Source: a virus. Taken from it: a stretch of DNA of 21,215 bases. A program made the translations under genes and the position numbers. The DNA is taken from the IMG/VR virus record IMGVR_UViG_3300009684_000206, positions 1-21,215 of that record. One strand, written 5' to 3'. The notes under the pieces were generated by a model. It saw only the letters and a program-made list of their open reading frames with translations. It was not told the origin of the DNA and did not search any database. Shown one piece after another: positions 9,004-18,286 of this stretch (position 1 is its first letter; each line of letters begins with the position of its first letter).

Positions 9004-10566
9004 ATGTCAGCAATTATAACTGATCAATTTCGTATATTAAATGCAAAGAATTTTATTGCAAGTGTCGCTTCAACAAACAATTCTTATTATACATTTGTAG
9101 GACTTCCAAATTCAAATGATATAAGTTCAACCTGGGATATTTCTCCACCGGATCCAAAAGATAATTTTGATGAAGAAAATAATTATTGGGACACTCTAAT
9201 CGCTCTTAAAAAAATTAATTCTACTGATATTAAGCAAGTTATAAGAAAAATTACTTGGCAATCTGGTGTCACATATGATATGTATCGTCATGATATAAAA
9301 AGTACTAATAGATCTAAACCTTCAGATGCAACAAGTTTATATGATGCAAATTATTATGTAATTAATAGTGATTATAGGGTTTATATATGTTTGCAAAATG
9401 GAACTACTCCAGAAAATCCTTCTGGAAGAGCTTCTTTAGATGAACCAACATTTACGGATTTAGAACCAAAAGAAGCAGGTTCTAGTGGAGATGGATATAC
9501 ATGGAAATATTTGTATACTATTAAACCAAGTGATATTATTAAATTTGATTCTACAAATTTTATGCCAGTTCCAATTGACTGGGAAACAAATTCAGATTAT
9601 TCTCCAGTAAGAAATAATTCATCTGCGCCAAACAATCAATTAAAAATTATAACTATTGTAGATAGAGGTGTTGGATTAGGAACTGCAAATAAAATTTATA
9701 CGAGGGTGCCAATTAAAGGTGATGGTTCTGGGGCTGAAGCTACAGTTGTTATTAATAGTTCATCTAAAGTAGAATCTGTAACTATTTCTTCCGGTGGTGA
9801 TGGTTATACCTTTGGTACTTTGGATCTTGCTTCAGGAAATGTTCCAACTGGATCAACAAAACCAATATTTAATATAATTATTCCCCCATCTGGAGGACAT
9901 GGTTCAGATATCTATAGAGAATTGGGAGCAAGAAATGCTTTAATTTATTCTAGAATTGAGAATGATACTGAAAATCCAGATTTTATAGTTGGAAATCAAA
10001 TTGCAAGAATTGGTATTATTGAAAATCCATTAAAATATAATTCTTCTTCATTATTAGTTGATGATAAGGCTAGTGGTGTTTATGCGCTAAAATTAACTGG
10101 AGTTGGATATAGTTCTGCATCATTTACTGCAGATTCTTTAATAACTCAAACAATAGGACTTGGTTCGACTGCTGTTGGTAGAGTTATCTCTTATGATAAA
10201 GTGACGGGAGTTTTAAAATATTGGCAAGATAGAACAACTTCTGGATTTAATACTGATGCAACTCAAAATTCTTCTCCATCATATGGATTCAATTTAAATA
10301 GATTTGTTGCAAATCCAGATTTTGCTGGGGGAGGAAGTATTAGTATTGTTGGAACAGAAACTAATCTTGCAATACAAACATCATTTACCGGCATTTCAAC
10401 AGTAATAAATAGTAAGACATATTACCTAGGTCAATCATTTGCACAAGGTATCTCTCAACCAGAAGTCAAAAAATATTCTGGAAATATCATCTATGTAGAT
10501 AATAGACCTTCAATTACAAGATCAACAAGCCAAAAAGAAGATATTAAAATCATATTGCAGTTTTAA
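9004..10566 (+). CDS. gp8: Baseplate wedge subunit gp8 (T4-like), enlarged
   Basis: This is a structural subunit of the baseplate wedge; in T4 gp8 joins gp7 and gp10 and later gp6. Conserved blocks are the N-terminal ITDQFRILNAKNF, the central DGYTWKYLYTI (residues 163-173; T4 has DGYVWEYLFEI) and the C-terminal IIYVDNRPSITRSTSQKED followed by IKIILQF, matching T4's MIYMENRPPI...EEINILFTF. It is 520 residues, against 334 in T4. Much of the extra length lies between the central and C-terminal blocks (about residues 215-415), which hold GYT-type repeats (TISSGGDGYTFGTLDL) and an ITQTIGLGSTAVGRVISYDK module. It starts 27 bases after the giant gene and ends 6 bases before the DUF4815-like gene, suggesting co-transcription with the latter. 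The assignment is confident; the role of the insertion is unknown. Confidence 0.93.
   Translation: MSAIITDQFRILNAKNFIASVASTNNSYYTFVGLPNSNDISSTWDISPPDPKDNFDEENNYWDTLIALKKINSTDIKQVIRKITWQSGVTYDMYRHDIKSTNRSKPSDATSLYDANYYVINSDYRVYICLQNGTTPENPSGRASLDEPTFTDLEPKEAGSSGDGYTWKYLYTIKPSDIIKFDSTNFMPVPIDWETNSDYSPVRNNSSAPNNQLKIITIVDRGVGLGTANKIYTRVPIKGDGSGAEATVVINSSSKVESVTISSGGDGYTFGTLDLASGNVPTGSTKPIFNIIIPPSGGHGSDIYRELGARNALIYSRIENDTENPDFIVGNQIARIGIIENPLKYNSSSLLVDDKASGVYALKLTGVGYSSASFTADSLITQTIGLGSTAVGRVISYDKVTGVLKYWQDRTTSGFNTDATQNSSPSYGFNLNRFVANPDFAGGGSISIVGTETNLAIQTSFTGISTVINSKTYYLGQSFAQGISQPEVKKYSGNIIYVDNRPSITRSTSQKEDIKIILQF
9646..10250 (+). repeat. Beta-module insertion within gp8
   Basis: This segment lies between the T4-conserved central and C-terminal blocks of gp8. 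It contains an IVDRGVGLGTANKIYTRVP unit (about 9655-9710), a VTISSGGDGYTFGTLDL unit (about 9778-9830) and a SLITQTIGLGSTAVGRVISY unit followed by a TGVLKYWQ strand (about 10135-10230). The same unit types occur in the two giants and in gp14. Boundaries are approximate because they come from comparison by eye with remembered T4 gp8. Confidence 0.6.
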
Positions 10567-10572
10567 CGAATT

Positions 10573-13500
10573 ATGTCACAAGAAACCAATCTCAATGTTG
10601 CTCCATATTTTGATGATTTTGATGCAAATAATGACTATTATAGAGTGTTGTTTAAGCCTGGATATCCTGTTCAGGCAAGAGAGTTAACAACTTTACAGTC
10701 AATATTACAAAATCAAATTGAAAAATTTGGACAACACTTCTTTAAGGAAGGATCCAAAATAATTCCAGGTAATACTGCGTATAGTCAATCATATTATGCA
10801 GTTGAATTAAATGACACTTATCTTGGAATTGCAATAGTAGAGTATATTGATCAGCTGATTGGATCAAAAATTACTGGACTGACATCTGGAGTAACTGCAA
10901 TTATTCAAAGAGTTTTGATGTCAGATGAATCTGAAAGAGGAAATACAACACTTTATGTAAGTTATCTTTCATCCAACACTAACGACAATTCAACATTATA
11001 TTTTTCAGATGGAGAATTGTTATCTTCCGACAAAACAATAATCTCAGGTAATACAATAATTGCCACTGGAGAAGCTTTTGCTTCAACAATTGCAACTAAT
11101 GCAACTTCGATTGGTTCTGCATATTCCATTTCAAATGGCATATATTTTGCTAAAGGAAATTTTATTGCTGTAAATAATGAGACAATATTACTAGAACAAT
11201 ACAATAATACCCCAAATTACAGAATTGGATTATTAATTGCAGAAGAAATAATAAATTCAGATGTTGATACGACTTTAAATGATAATTCAAAAGGATTTAA
11301 CAATTATGCTGCACCAGGGGCAGATAGATTAAAAATTACTGCATCTCTATTTAAAAAAAGTTTAACTGATTTTGATGATAATAATTTTATTGAATTAGCG
11401 ACAGTAAATGATGGTATTTTAAAATCAAATAAAAGGACAAATTCATCTGTATTTCAAGATGAATTGGCAAGAAGAACTTATGAGGAATCTGGCGATTATT
11501 ATGTATCTCCTTTTGATATTTCCGTAAAAGAATCTTTAAATAATAATCTTGGAAATAATGGAATTTTTAATTCAAACCAATTAACTTATGGAGGTTCCAC
11601 TCCATCCGAAGATTTAGCAGTCTGTCAAGTATCTCCTGGAAAGGCATTTGTAAGAGGATATGAGGTAGAAAATACTGGTACAGTATTCTTGGATATTCCA
11701 AAACCAAGGACTGTGAGCACCTTAACTGCTCAAGCAATTAATTATTATACTGGGCCCACATTAAAACTCAATAGAGTTTATGGAGCTCCAACTATAGGTA
11801 TTGGAAATACCTATATCTTAAGTTTGAGAGATAGTAGAGTAGGTTCTGCTTCAACTTTACAATATGGTAAAGAAATTGGTTTGGCAAGGATTTATGACTT
11901 TAATCTTTCTTCTGGAAGTTATAATAATTCAAATTCAAATATAAATCAATGGGATATTTCACTATACGATATCCAAACTATTTCTGAAATTACTCTTAAT
12001 GAGCCAATTACGCTTCCAATTTCAACATTTATTAAAGGTAAGTATAGTGGAGCAACTGCATTTCTAAAAGAACCTGTATCTGCAGGGGCCGCTTTAACAG
12101 TTTATCAAAAGAATGGTGAATTTATTAAGAACGAATCTTTTATTATTGATGGAATTGAAAATAATAGAGTTGCTGTTGCAGTAACATCATATGGAATTTC
12201 TGATATTAAATCTGTTTATGCAATAGTAGGAACAGCAATTACATTTACTGCCGATGTTATTCAAGATAATTCAATTAGTATTGGTGTAGCAACTATTAGT
12301 GCGTATAATCCGATTGGAATTAGTACGATTGTAAGTGCAAATCCACTTTTTCCACAAAATTTGAGAGTTGGAAATTTACTCAAATTTAGTAACGGAATTT
12401 CTATAGATCCCACTCTAGTAAAGATTGTTAGCGTTGGTAGTACATCAATTAATGTTTCTGGGATATCCACAGTTGTAGGAGTTGTTAAAGGATATTTACC
12501 AACATCTACTTTGCAAATTAATGACCTTACATTAGTAACTACTAACTTACAATCCTCAGGCGACAATACTCTTTATACACCATTACCAAAAATAAATATA
12601 GAATCTGTAGATTTAACCAATGCAACATTAACAATTAGAAAAAAATATTCCGTTTCAATTTCTAGTAATCAACTTTCTTCCAGTCAGACTGCATCAACTA
12701 ATGAAACATTTTTGCCATTTACTGAGGAAAGATATTCACTGATTCGTTCTGATGGAACAACAGAAACACTAACTTCAGATAAAGTAAAAATTACAAATAA
12801 TGGCAAATCACTGCAAATTTATAATTTGGGAAGCAATGATTCAAATTCCACTTTAGTAGTAACTATTAGTAAAATTAATCCAAAGGCAAAAGTTAAAATT
12901 AAAAACAGAGTTGATGCATTAATTGTAGATAAATCAAAGTATGAAGCATCTGGAGTTGGAACAACAACTTTAAATGATGGATTGGTATATGGAAATTATC
13001 CTTTTGGCGTAAGAGTTCAAGATGAAATTATTTCATTAAATTCTCCAGATATTATAGAAATTCATGCAATTTATGAGTCTGCAAATACTTCAAATCCATC
13101 AGCACCAAAAGTAATTCTTTCATCAATAAATGGTCCAACTACTAAAACTTCCGATTTAATTGTTGGGGAAAGATTTACTGGAAAAACTAGTAATGCATCT
13201 GCAATATATGCCGAAAAAATAAATGATTCTCAAATATCATTCATCCCAAAAAATCAAAATACTTTTAGACAGGGTGAAGTTATTGTTTTTGAAGAATCTA
13301 AAATTGAGGCAGTAATTACAACAATAGAAATTGCAAGTTTTGATATTTCATATCATTACAAATATAATAATGGGCAGAAATCAACATTTTATGATCAAGG
13401 ATTAATTACTAGAAAATCTGATGCTAAGGAACCAACAAAGAAGTTAAAAATATATTTTTCTAGTGGATATTACCAGTCTACAGATGATGGTGATATTACA

Positions 13501-16500
13501 ACAAAAAATTCTTATAATACATTTGATTATGTTAGAGAAATTCAAACTGTAAATTCGATAAGGAATACTGATATTATCGATATTAGACCTAGAGTTTCTA
13601 GGTATTCTGTAATAGAAAATTCAAGATCACCACTAGAATTTTATGGAAGAACATTTGATTCTTCTGGAAGTTCTGCAGCAAATATTCTGGCATCAAATGA
13701 ATCTATCATTACAAATTTTTCATTCTATTTGGGAAGAATTGATAGAATTTATTTATCTAAAGATGGGAAATTTCAAATTAAATATGGAACACCATCAGAA
13801 AAACCAGAAAAACCTGTTTCTATAGATGATGCTTTAGAAATTGCGTCTATAGATATTCCACCATATCTTTATAATGCATCCCAAGCCTCTTTAACTTTTC
13901 TTGAGCATAAGAGATATAGGATGGTTGATATTAAACAACTTGAAAATAGAATTAAAAATCTTGAATATTATACTGCATTATCGTTACTTGAAACCAATAC
14001 AGCAAATCTATTTGTTCCAGATTCTTCCGGATTAAACAGATTTAAATCTGGATTTTTTGTTGACAATTTTACATCACTTCTTGCACAAGAAGACAGAGTT
14101 CCTTTCAAAAATAGTATTGATATTTCAAATAAAGAGTTAAGGCCTCAGCATTATACAACGGCAGTGGATTTGATTGTAGGATCTGCTTCTGGAACATCTC
14201 CAAATTCAGATGTTGCATATATTGCCCCAGAAGGAACTAATATTGTAAAGAATAAAGACATCATAACATTAAATTACACCGAAATTGAATGGATTAAACA
14301 AACTTTTGCAACAAGAACAGAAAGTGTAACACCTTTCCTTGTAAGTTTTTGGCAAGGTTCAGTTGAACTTACTCCAGCATCAGATACTTGGGTTGATACA
14401 GTTAGACTTGAAGCAAAAATTACCAATACTGAAGGAAACTATACAGAAACTCTTGCCCTTGCATCAAGAACTTTAAGTGTAGATTCTCAAACTGGATTTT
14501 CTCCAGTAATTTGGAATGCCTGGGAAACTTCTTGGACAGGTAAAGAACCAAGTACTAATACTGCAGATAGAAAAGAAACAACAACTAGTTCTGGAAGATG
14601 GGGGGAAAGAGGCCTCAGGGGTAATGGAGATCTAACTGGTGGTGAATGGATAACTGATCAAATTACAACAGTATATAAGGATACTATTCAAGAAATAAAG
14701 GAGACAGGAATACAAAGTAGAACGGGAACCAGAACTATTGTAACAGAGCAATTTGATAAAACTTCAGTTGGTGATAGAGTTGTAAGTAGAGATCTCATTT
14801 CTTTTATGAGATCTAGAAATGTCCAATTCATTGCCAAAAAAGTAAAACCACTAACTCAAATATATGCTTTCTTTGATGGTATTGATGTAACCAAATATTG
14901 TATTCCAAAATTACTAGAAATTTCAATGATTTCCGGAGTTTTTCAACCAGGAGAAACTGTAATTGGATCTAGACAAAATATAGGATTCTCACCATCAGTT
15001 CCAGATTCTTCAATTCCAAAAATAAAATTTAGAGTTGCTCAATCAAATCATAAAGAAGGTCCATATAACTCCGCAACTTCCGTATTTTTAACAAATCCAT
15101 ATAACAATCAATCATTACCCCAATCTTATTCTTCAACATCTACGATTCTAAATATAGATACTTTTTCACTTGCAAATCAACCTGAGGGTGGATTTAGTGG
15201 GTGGGTAGAATCTAATATGAGTTTAGTTGGACAAAGTAGTGGTGCTCAGGCAACTATTTCAAATATCAGATTGATATCGGATATTTCTGCTACATTGATG
15301 GGAAGCTTTTTTATTGCAAATCCAAATTCTCCCTCAAATCCAAAATTTCAAACTGGAACTAAAGTTTTTACTCTAGTCAATAGCAGCACAAATGATCAAA
15401 ATGCTGCTACTACAATTGCAGAAGAAGGATTTATTTCTAGTGGAACTTTAGAAACTGTACAAGAAAATATTATTTCTATTAGAAATGCAAGAATACAAAA
15501 TAAAAAGGAATTTGAACAGAAACCTGTTTCCAAAACAACAGGATCTCAAGTTATTTCCACACAAACAATTTCACAAACGCCATCAATAAATAAAACCATT
15601 GTTTGGTACGATCCTTTAGCACAATCTTTCTTGGTTGAAGATGAAACTGGAGTATTTATTACAAAATGTGATGTATTTTTTCAATCAAAAGATGATGCAA
15701 ATATTCCCGTAACATTCCAAATTAGAACCATGCAAAATGGTTATCCCACTCAAAAGGTATTACCATTTTCAGAAATTATTATTGATCCATCTCAGGTTAA
15801 TATATCGAATGATTCTTCTATTCCAACAACTTTTGACTTTCAATCTCCGGTTTATTTGGAGGGTGGTAAGGAATATGCAATATGTATTGCATCACTTTCA
15901 ACAAAATACAATGTTTATATTTCAAGAGTCGGTGAAAGTGATTTAATCACCCAAACATTTATTTCAAATCAACCATATTTAGGATCTTTATTTAAATCGC
16001 AAAATGCTTCGACTTGGGAAGCAAGTCAATGGGACGATTTGAAATTTACTCTTTATAGAGCGAATTTCGTATCAAGTGGTACAGTTAATGTTTATAGTCC
16101 AGATTTATCTGAAGGAAATGGCGAAATTCCAACATTAATGCCAAACTCTATCAATTTAAATTCAAGAAAAATTAGAGTAGGACTTGGTTCAACTCTTCAA
16201 GATTCTGGATTAACATTGGGCAATATTATTTTACAAGAAAGAACAAATGCTAGTGGTAGGTATGTTGGTAATGCTGGAATTGCAACTGGAACACTAAATG
16301 TAATTAATTCTGGCATTGGATATACACCATCCACAAATACTTATACATTTAATGATGTAAATTTAATTAATGTTACAGGTACAGGTCGAAATGCAACTGC
16401 AAATATTACCATTAACAATGGTGTAGCAATTGCCGCAACAATTGTATCTTCTGGGTATGGATATAAAGTTGGTGATATTGTTGGTATTACAACAATTGGA

Positions 16501-18057
16501 AACAATTCTCTTGGAGCAAACTCTAGATTCTCTATTGTTTCAATTGCCAGCACAAATGAGTTGTTGATTGACAATATTCAAGGAGATTTTGTAATTTCTG
16601 GTGTTGGAAATACTGTCAAATATACAAATAATTCCGGATTAACAACAACTCTCAATTCTTCTACCGGAGGAAATGTACAAATTTCAAACATAAACATTGT
16701 AAATGATGGACTACATGTTTTAGTAAATCATAAAAACCATGGAATGTATTTTGACACCAATTACGTTACAATTTCAAATACCCAATCCGATATTATTCCA
16801 ACAAAACTTTCTGCTGCACTAAATTCAACGTCAACTTCACCAATTATATTGGATGATGTATCCAATTTATCAATATTTGAAAATGTTGGAGTTGGAACAA
16901 CTAATCTGGGATATGTGTTAATTGGTGAAGAAATTATTTCTTATACAAGTATATCCTCAGGTTCTCTTGCGGGAATTGTATCCAGAGGTGTAGATAGTAC
17001 AATAACTAAAAATTATCCTGCAGGAACTCCTGTTTATAAGTATGAGTTGAGTGGGATTTCTCTCAGAAGAATTAATAAAACTCACAATTTAGCAGATGTT
17101 GATAAAACTCAAATTTCAACTCCAATTAAATTTGATTCTTATCATATTAAACTTGATATGGGTTCCAGTGGGATTGGAAGATCTGATGGATTAAGTTTCC
17201 CCAAACTTTATGCAAATCAGTCAAAATCTGCAGGTGGATATAATACTAAGGCAACTCAAAATATTCAATATGAAATTATTACACCCAACATACAAAATTT
17301 AACAGTTCAAGGTACTTCTTTAAGTGCAGAAATTAAAACTATTTCTGGAGTAAGTATTAGTGGAAATGAAATTCCATTTATTGATAAGGGATATCAACCA
17401 ATATCTCTGAATAAATCAAATTATCTAGAATCTCCAAGATTGATTACATCAAAAATTAATACTGATAGGAAGTTAACTGTTGGACAAAAATCTCTTGCGA
17501 TGACTTTATCATTAGGAACGGTTGATTCAAGAGTAACTCCCGTAATAGATACTCAAAGAATGAATGCAATTTTCACATCAAATAGAGTCAATGATGTGAT
17601 TACTAATTATATAACTGACAGTAGAGTAAATAGTATTTACGATGATCCAACAGCGTTCCAATACTTATCTAAAGAAATTGATTTGGAAAATTCAGCAACT
17701 TCTATTAAGATTCTTGTCAATGCTCATATAAATCTATATTCCAGTATTCGTGCATTCTACGCAATTAGTGAAAATCCAAACTTTACTCCAATTTATACAC
17801 CATTTCCCGGATTTAATAATTTAGATTCTAAAGGACAAGTTATTAGTCCAGAAAATAATGATGGCAATTCTGATATGATGATTTCTAATACAACATCATT
17901 AGGATTTTTACCCTCACAACTTCAATATAAAGAATATACATTCACTGCAGATCAGCTTCCATCTTTTAGATCTTATAGAATTAAAATTATTATGACATCA
18001 ACTAATCAAGTTTATGTACCAAGAATGAAAGATCTTAGAGTCATTGCTTTTGCGTAA
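10573..18057 (+). CDS. Giant DUF4815-like virion structural protein, probable baseplate/fibre component
   Basis: A complete 2494-residue protein. The N-terminus (ETNLNVAPYFDDFDANNDYY, then RVLFKPGYPVQARELTTLQS) is the hallmark of DUF4815-type proteins of T4-like marine phages. Further blocks: a short helical segment YRMVDIKQLENRIKNLEYYT (about residues 1115-1135), a Trp-rich region around residues 1255-1360, KPLTQIYAFFDGIDVTKY (about 1425-1442), a YDPLAQSFLVEDETG domain (1679 to about 1832), GYT-type repeats (about 1907-1970), a GEEII...VSRG module (about 2115-2155) and a C-terminal domain YLSKEIDLENSATSIKILVN (from residue 2364). It lies between gp8 and gp13, where T4 encodes gp9, gp10, gp11, gp12 and Wac, so it probably replaces some of them. 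That role is inferred. Its ATG is 6 bases after the gp8 stop with no clear ribosome site, suggesting translational coupling. Confidence 0.85.
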   Translation: MSQETNLNVAPYFDDFDANNDYYRVLFKPGYPVQARELTTLQSILQNQIEKFGQHFFKEGSKIIPGNTAYSQSYYAVELNDTYLGIAIVEYIDQLIGSKITGLTSGVTAIIQRVLMSDESERGNTTLYVSYLSSNTNDNSTLYFSDGELLSSDKTIISGNTIIATGEAFASTIATNATSIGSAYSISNGIYFAKGNFIAVNNETILLEQYNNTPNYRIGLLIAEEIINSDVDTTLNDNSKGFNNYAAPGADRLKITASLFKKSLTDFDDNNFIELATVNDGILKSNKRTNSSVFQDELARRTYEESGDYYVSPFDISVKESLNNNLGNNGIFNSNQLTYGGSTPSEDLAVCQVSPGKAFVRGYEVENTGTVFLDIPKPRTVSTLTAQAINYYTGPTLKLNRVYGAPTIGIGNTYILSLRDSRVGSASTLQYGKEIGLARIYDFNLSSGSYNNSNSNINQWDISLYDIQTISEITLNEPITLPISTFIKGKYSGATAFLKEPVSAGAALTVYQKNGEFIKNESFIIDGIENNRVAVAVTSYGISDIKSVYAIVGTAITFTADVIQDNSISIGVATISAYNPIGISTIVSANPLFPQNLRVGNLLKFSNGISIDPTLVKIVSVGSTSINVSGISTVVGVVKGYLPTSTLQINDLTLVTTNLQSSGDNTLYTPLPKINIESVDLTNATLTIRKKYSVSISSNQLSSSQTASTNETFLPFTEERYSLIRSDGTTETLTSDKVKITNNGKSLQIYNLGSNDSNSTLVVTISKINPKAKVKIKNRVDALIVDKSKYEASGVGTTTLNDGLVYGNYPFGVRVQDEIISLNSPDIIEIHAIYESANTSNPSAPKVILSSINGPTTKTSDLIVGERFTGKTSNASAIYAEKINDSQISFIPKNQNTFRQGEVIVFEESKIEAVITTIEIASFDISYHYKYNNGQKSTFYDQGLITRKSDAKEPTKKLKIYFSSGYYQSTDDGDITTKNSYNTFDYVREIQTVNSIRNTDIIDIRPRVSRYSVIENSRSPLEFYGRTFDSSGSSAANILASNESIITNFSFYLGRIDRIYLSKDGKFQIKYGTPSEKPEKPVSIDDALEIASIDIPPYLYNASQASLTFLEHKRYRMVDIKQLENRIKNLEYYTALSLLETNTANLFVPDSSGLNRFKSGFFVDNFTSLLAQEDRVPFKNSIDISNKELRPQHYTTAVDLIVGSASGTSPNSDVAYIAPEGTNIVKNKDIITLNYTEIEWIKQTFATRTESVTPFLVSFWQGSVELTPASDTWVDTVRLEAKITNTEGNYTETLALASRTLSVDSQTGFSPVIWNAWETSWTGKEPSTNTADRKETTTSSGRWGERGLRGNGDLTGGEWITDQITTVYKDTIQEIKETGIQSRTGTRTIVTEQFDKTSVGDRVVSRDLISFMRSRNVQFIAKKVKPLTQIYAFFDGIDVTKYCIPKLLEISMISGVFQPGETVIGSRQNIGFSPSVPDSSIPKIKFRVAQSNHKEGPYNSATSVFLTNPYNNQSLPQSYSSTSTILNIDTFSLANQPEGGFSGWVESNMSLVGQSSGAQATISNIRLISDISATLMGSFFIANPNSPSNPKFQTGTKVFTLVNSSTNDQNAATTIAEEGFISSGTLETVQENIISIRNARIQNKKEFEQKPVSKTTGSQVISTQTISQTPSINKTIVWYDPLAQSFLVEDETGVFITKCDVFFQSKDDANIPVTFQIRTMQNGYPTQKVLPFSEIIIDPSQVNISNDSSIPTTFDFQSPVYLEGGKEYAICIASLSTKYNVYISRVGESDLITQTFISNQPYLGSLFKSQNASTWEASQWDDLKFTLYRANFVSSGTVNVYSPDLSEGNGEIPTLMPNSINLNSRKIRVGLGSTLQDSGLTLGNIILQERTNASGRYVGNAGIATGTLNVINSGIGYTPSTNTYTFNDVNLINVTGTGRNATANITINNGVAIAATIVSSGYGYKVGDIVGITTIGNNSLGANSRFSIVSIASTNELLIDNIQGDFVISGVGNTVKYTNNSGLTTTLNSSTGGNVQISNINIVNDGLHVLVNHKNHGMYFDTNYVTISNTQSDIIPTKLSAALNSTSTSPIILDDVSNLSIFENVGVGTTNLGYVLIGEEIISYTSISSGSLAGIVSRGVDSTITKNYPAGTPVYKYELSGISLRRINKTHNLADVDKTQISTPIKFDSYHIKLDMGSSGIGRSDGLSFPKLYANQSKSAGGYNTKATQNIQYEIITPNIQNLTVQGTSLSAEIKTISGVSISGNEIPFIDKGYQPISLNKSNYLESPRLITSKINTDRKLTVGQKSLAMTLSLGTVDSRVTPVIDTQRMNAIFTSNRVNDVITNYITDSRVNSIYDDPTAFQYLSKEIDLENSATSIKILVNAHINLYSSIRAFYAISENPNFTPIYTPFPGFNNLDSKGQVISPENNDGNSDMMISNTTSLGFLPSQLQYKEYTFTADQLPSFRSYRIKIIMTSTNQVYVPRMKDLRVIAFA
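14593..14665 (+). other. Gly/Arg/Trp-rich segment in the DUF4815-like protein
   Basis: Residues about 1341-1364 read RWGERGLRGNGDLTGGEW, unlike the Thr/Ser/Asn-rich beta modules around it. Upstream is a Trp-rich stretch with TWVDTVRLEA, WNAWETSWTG; downstream are RTGTRTIVTEQ and FDGIDVTKY. The composition suggests a flexible or exposed linker between two conserved blocks. It could equally be an ordinary loop, and no function is assigned. Confidence 0.4.
15607..16068 (+). other. Jelly-roll-like C-terminal domain in the DUF4815-like protein
   Basis: Residues 1679-1832 form a compact non-repetitive unit. It begins YDPLAQSFLVEDETGVFITK and continues with CDVFFQSKDDANIPVTFQIR, SPVYLEGGKEYAICIAS, YISRVGESD and a closing DLKFTLYRANF. 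Alternating beta strands around a 'yLegGkeYaiciaS' core resemble the sandwich-type binding domains seen in phage tail and fibre proteins. The fold is inferred from the pattern alone. Confidence 0.5.
16291..16488 (+). repeat. GYT beta repeats in the DUF4815-like protein
   Basis: Two units are visible: LNVINSGIGYTPSTNTYTF (about 16294-16350) and AATIVSSGYGYKVGDIVGI (about 16432-16488). Between them is an Ala/Thr/Asn strand (RNATANITINNGVAI). They follow the same plan as the repeats in the YHYH giant, gp8 and gp14. Confidence 0.7.
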
Positions 18058-18058
18058 A

Positions 18059-18286
18059 ATGTCTTATATGAAGGTGCATGGATATTCGCATTTGTTGAGA
18101 GATTCAAAAACAAATTCCATTATTAATAGTAATATGACAGAATATCAAGAGTATATTGCAAGACGTAATGCAAAAATTGAAGAAAGTCAAAAAGTACAGA
18201 ACTTGGAAGAGGATATCTCCAATATGAAAAGTGATATTGGTGAAATTAAAAATTTATTAAGGAGTTTAGTTAATGAATCCAGATAA
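18059..18286 (+). CDS. Small charged protein with C-terminal coiled coil, function unknown
   Basis: A 75-residue protein whose ATG lies one base after the TAA of the DUF4815-like gene. A second ATG at 18068 (MKVHGYSHLLRD...) is an equally good start; neither has a clear ribosome site, so translation probably relies on coupling to the upstream gene. The N-terminal half has HGYSHLLRDSKTNSIINS and a TEYQEYIARRNAKIEES helix. The C-terminal part (NLEEDISNMKSDIGEIKNLL) has hydrophobic residues at heptad-like spacing, predicting a coiled coil. Similar small proteins occur beside gp13 in marine T4-like phages, to my recollection. It may be a virion accessory or assembly factor, but nothing in the sequence fixes its job. 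Confidence 0.75.
   Translation: MSYMKVHGYSHLLRDSKTNSIINSNMTEYQEYIARRNAKIEESQKVQNLEEDISNMKSDIGEIKNLLRSLVNESR
18259..18264 (+). promoter_or_regulatory. Shine-Dalgarno AAGGAG for the overlapping small gene
   Basis: A perfect AAGGAG lies inside the coding end of the preceding small gene, 8 bases before the ATG at 18273. It is the strongest ribosome site in the window. It is the main evidence that the short, otherwise easily missed downstream frame is translated. Confidence 0.8.

Noticed and set aside
2907-12598. Internal AATAAATA boxes (e.g. 2907-2914 and 12591-12598) as late promoters
   Set aside because: They fall deep inside the giant genes with no gene start nearby; such matches are expected by chance in AT-rich DNA.
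18044-18046. TTG at 18044 as start of the 75-residue protein
   Set aside because: It lies within the end of the DUF4815-like gene and lacks a ribosome site; ATGs at 18059 and 18068 fit better.
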